A stretch of 64,000 bases of DNA from Candidatus Thorarchaeota archaeon (lineage in GTDB: Archaea; Asgardarchaeota; Thorarchaeia; Thorarchaeales; Thorarchaeaceae), in assembly GCA_021498125.1 (NCBI GenBank), contig JAIZWL010000004.1:62001-126000 (forward strand), given 5' to 3'. Numbering within the stretch: the stretch's first letter is position 1; the number at the start of each line of letters is the position of its first letter. This document shows, piece by piece, positions 62,224-64,000 of the stretch. Under the pieces are notes generated by a model. That model was not told the DNA's origin, ran no database searches, and was given only the letters and a program-made list of their open reading frames with translations. The position numbers and the translations under genes were made by a program.

Positions 62224-64000
62224 TCATCTTCTGGACGAGAAACATGCATCCTGCTAAAACCGTACTCGCCCTCACAGGTGATCTCTGCACGCTTCTCGGG
62301 ATAGACCAGAAGCATCACACGATACTTGGAGATCACGGAATCGGGAGCGTTTTCAAGCCTGTACTTTCCTGTGACCAGTGCGATCTTGTGACCGGTCTTC
62401 AAAGTTGTGAGTTCAGGATGATAAGCAACACTCAATCCGACTCGGGCCTGTAGTTCATTATTCCGGACTACCAAGATCTTTTCACCATTGATCGTCTGGA
62501 TTGAGAGGACATCCATCCACCCACGGAGCTCAGCAGGTAGCTTTGAGGCGGCAACAGCAGACTCGGTCGTCATGTCGGGGATCGGATCGGGATTGCCCTG
62601 TATCTCGTTCAGTATCGGTGTGATCTGGCTGGTGTTCCAGCCCTTCTTTACAAAGATCTTGAGAGCATGCTCGGCAATACGTTCAAGGTTCTGGTGGTAG
62701 CGATCACCGACCGAGGAGGAGATCTTGTAGAGCATGAGGAAGGACTGAAGCGTTCCTTCTTCATTACCGTATGCAACGCCGATCTTGTACGCATTCGCAG
62801 AGAGCTGCCATGCACTATCTTGCTCATCAAATTGAACATAGTATTTTGCCAAGTCGTTTAGCATATCGATAGTGACACCCGGATACTTGAGCCGGGCCTT
62901 TGCTACCGAGAATCCCCCCATGAATTTTCGGAGGATCTGCATGGTCACATAGAGACCCTCGGAGGTCTCCTTCATGTGATCGAGTCCAGCCCTGTCCAGC
63001 ATTCCTTCATAGAGGGAGAAGAAATAATCAATGTCGTCATAGTCATGGCGCACAAGTCCAAGAATGATCCTGAGGAAAAAGACTGAGGCTTTCAGCTCAT
63101 CATCTTTGACTGTGGCAAACATTAGTAGGCGGTTTGCCTCCTCAGAGATCTGTACAGCATCATGAACACCCTCACGTGTGCCACGATAGAGATGACACAT
63201 CATCTCAAAGTAGTACAGGAACAAGGTCAGATCAGCAGCGTGCTCGACAAGAGCACGATGGGTGTCGGGAGCCTCGGTGAGCGTGGACACGATCAGGAGA
63301 CGCTCTATCTCATTTTGAACAGCCTCGATCTCCTGTGCCAGTGTCTCGTACTTTCCAGCCTTGAAATCTTCAAACATTCCGGGGATACTTGCCTTTATGT
63401 CATCAAGAAAGTCAAGGACAAAAAGACTCTGACCGCGCTGCAATTTTTTATCGTACGTGGTCGATTGCTTGACCGTGCGCAGAACTCGTAGAGCATGCTC
63501 CTCTATGATTCTGATACGAGTCACCGGATCATAAGACTCTCTGCGTGCAATACTATACCGTACTTCTTCGGCATAGATCCTATCACGGATTGGCCTGAGC
63601 TTCTCCTTGATCTTCTCATCATCAACAGACTCGATAAGCTCCAGCATGAAGGCCGAACCTACAATCCCCTCAACCTCGACTTTAAGATCCTGAATCGTGT
63701 TGAGCAACTTGAGATCACTCGATACAATCTTGGAGTTCTTGGCCCGCATGGCTGCAAGTACCAGAGACATATCATTCGGTTGTGGAAGTGAGGACTCAGG
63801 ACGATGAAGACTCTGCATGAATTCTTTGATGTCTTTCTTCAAGGTTTCATCAATATTGATGATATTCTCAACCTCTCGCCGTAGGTACCAACGGAGCTCG
63901 TGAAACACCTGTCGTGTGATCCACAACTCAATTCCAACAATGTCAGCAGCCTCTTTTACAGCATAGACATCTTTCGGTCTGTCACTAAATCCACTAATGA
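62220..64000 (-). CDS. PIN-domain and helical-repeat protein, partial (N-terminus beyond right edge)
   Basis: The frame is open to the window edge, so the start lies outside. The first visible residues (FSDRPKDVYAVKEAADIVGIELWITRQVFHELRW) and DMSLVLAAMRAKNSKIVSSDLKLL show the central part of a PIN nuclease fold: an acidic residue in the FHEL helix, then Asp in DMSLVLAA and Asp in SSDL. The first catalytic Asp would be off the edge. About 350 residues of helices (TPR-like) follow, then a short beta-rich C-terminal domain (ILVVRNNELQARVGLSVAYHP). PIN domains cut RNA, often rRNA or tRNA. The helical part could bind partners. The downstream gene overlaps by four bases. Confidence 0.8.
   Translation of the reverse strand, partial: ISGFSDRPKDVYAVKEAADIVGIELWITRQVFHELRWYLRREVENIINIDETLKKDIKEFMQSLHRPESSLPQPNDMSLVLAAMRAKNSKIVSSDLKLLNTIQDLKVEVEGIVGSAFMLELIESVDDEKIKEKLRPIRDRIYAEEVRYSIARRESYDPVTRIRIIEEHALRVLRTVKQSTTYDKKLQRGQSLFVLDFLDDIKASIPGMFEDFKAGKYETLAQEIEAVQNEIERLLIVSTLTEAPDTHRALVEHAADLTLFLYYFEMMCHLYRGTREGVHDAVQISEEANRLLMFATVKDDELKASVFFLRIILGLVRHDYDDIDYFFSLYEGMLDRAGLDHMKETSEGLYVTMQILRKFMGGFSVAKARLKYPGVTIDMLNDLAKYYVQFDEQDSAWQLSANAYKIGVAYGNEEGTLQSFLMLYKISSSVGDRYHQNLERIAEHALKIFVKKGWNTSQITPILNEIQGNPDPIPDMTTESAVAASKLPAELRGWMDVLSIQTINGEKILVVRNNELQARVGLSVAYHPELTTLKTGHKIALVTGKYRLENAPDSVISKYRVMLLVYPEKRAEITCEGEYGFSRMHVSRPEDE

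Noticed and set aside
1-64000. CRISPR array, rRNA, complete tRNA genes or insertion-sequence ends
   Set aside because: I looked for regularly spaced short repeats, GGTTCGAATC-type T-arms and transposase genes with terminal repeats. The only tandem repeats are protein-coding (TSP3, NHL, Ig-like).

Overview
The window looks like archaeal chromosome, most probably from an Asgard archaeon (Thorarchaeia-like). Three things point that way. Several genes have BRE/TATA promoters about 26 bases upstream of the inferred transcript start. The tyrosyl-tRNA synthetase has the eukaryotic-type HxAY signature. Small-GTPase-like and PPP-phosphatase genes sit beside very large secreted surface proteins. The lineage is an inference from gene content; no rRNA or tRNA gene was found. 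Nearly all the DNA is coding, many genes overlap by 1-8 bases (ATGA or TAATG junctions), and starts usually have GGAGG-type ribosome binding sites.

Layout. 1-2428: an FtsX/MacB-type permease cut by the left edge (minus). 2439-3868: a possible small ORF behind paired AAACGTT sites, a small membrane-anchored exported protein, and a well-folded 159-base RNA with its own TATA box. 3869-18368: a two-gene operon for giant exported proteins, an FG-GAP/beta-propeller protein (2651 aa) and a calcium-binding TSP3-repeat protein (2179 aa). 18992-25964: a VIT-VWA surface protein, a NACHT-type STAND ATPase with a HEAT-repeat tail, and a DUF234 ATPase of mobile character. 26217-27290: eukaryote-like TyrRS. 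27369-43798: two tandem paralogous giants (2585 and 2890 aa) with Ig-like stalks, one membrane span and the same cytosolic helical tail; one also carries an inserted NHL beta-propeller. 43987-46173: a membrane-anchored metzincin protease.

46606-52071: a BMP-family (nucleoside-type) ABC importer, made of a binding protein, a terminator hairpin, a fused double ATPase and two permeases. The ATPase carries an extra block of about 92 residues with membrane segments inside its first nucleotide-binding domain. 52123-56381 (minus): DUF362 protein with a mini-intein, UbiA-type polyprenyl-phosphate phosphoribosyltransferase-like protein, PHP phosphoesterase and LPG_synthase_TM flippase-like protein. 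This order suggests a lipid-linked pentose pathway. 56507-59471: a cupin, then a plus-strand operon of a degenerate small-GTPase-like protein (pseudo-GTPase), a LOG/TIGR00725 protein and a eukaryote-type PPP phosphatase. 59606-61790: two multi-span transporters (BASS/ACR3-like and TDT/SLAC1-like). 61792-64000 (minus): a small membrane protein and a PIN-domain/helical-repeat protein cut by the right edge.

The overall theme is the cell surface: giant adhesive or sensory proteins, a protease that could process them, possible lipid-linked sugar synthesis, and intracellular signalling or NTPase proteins. The strongest candidates for undescribed biology are the folded RNA at 3500-3658, the membrane-segment insertion in the ABC ATPase, the pseudo-GTPase/LOG/PPP operon, and the paired giant receptors with a shared cytosolic tail.
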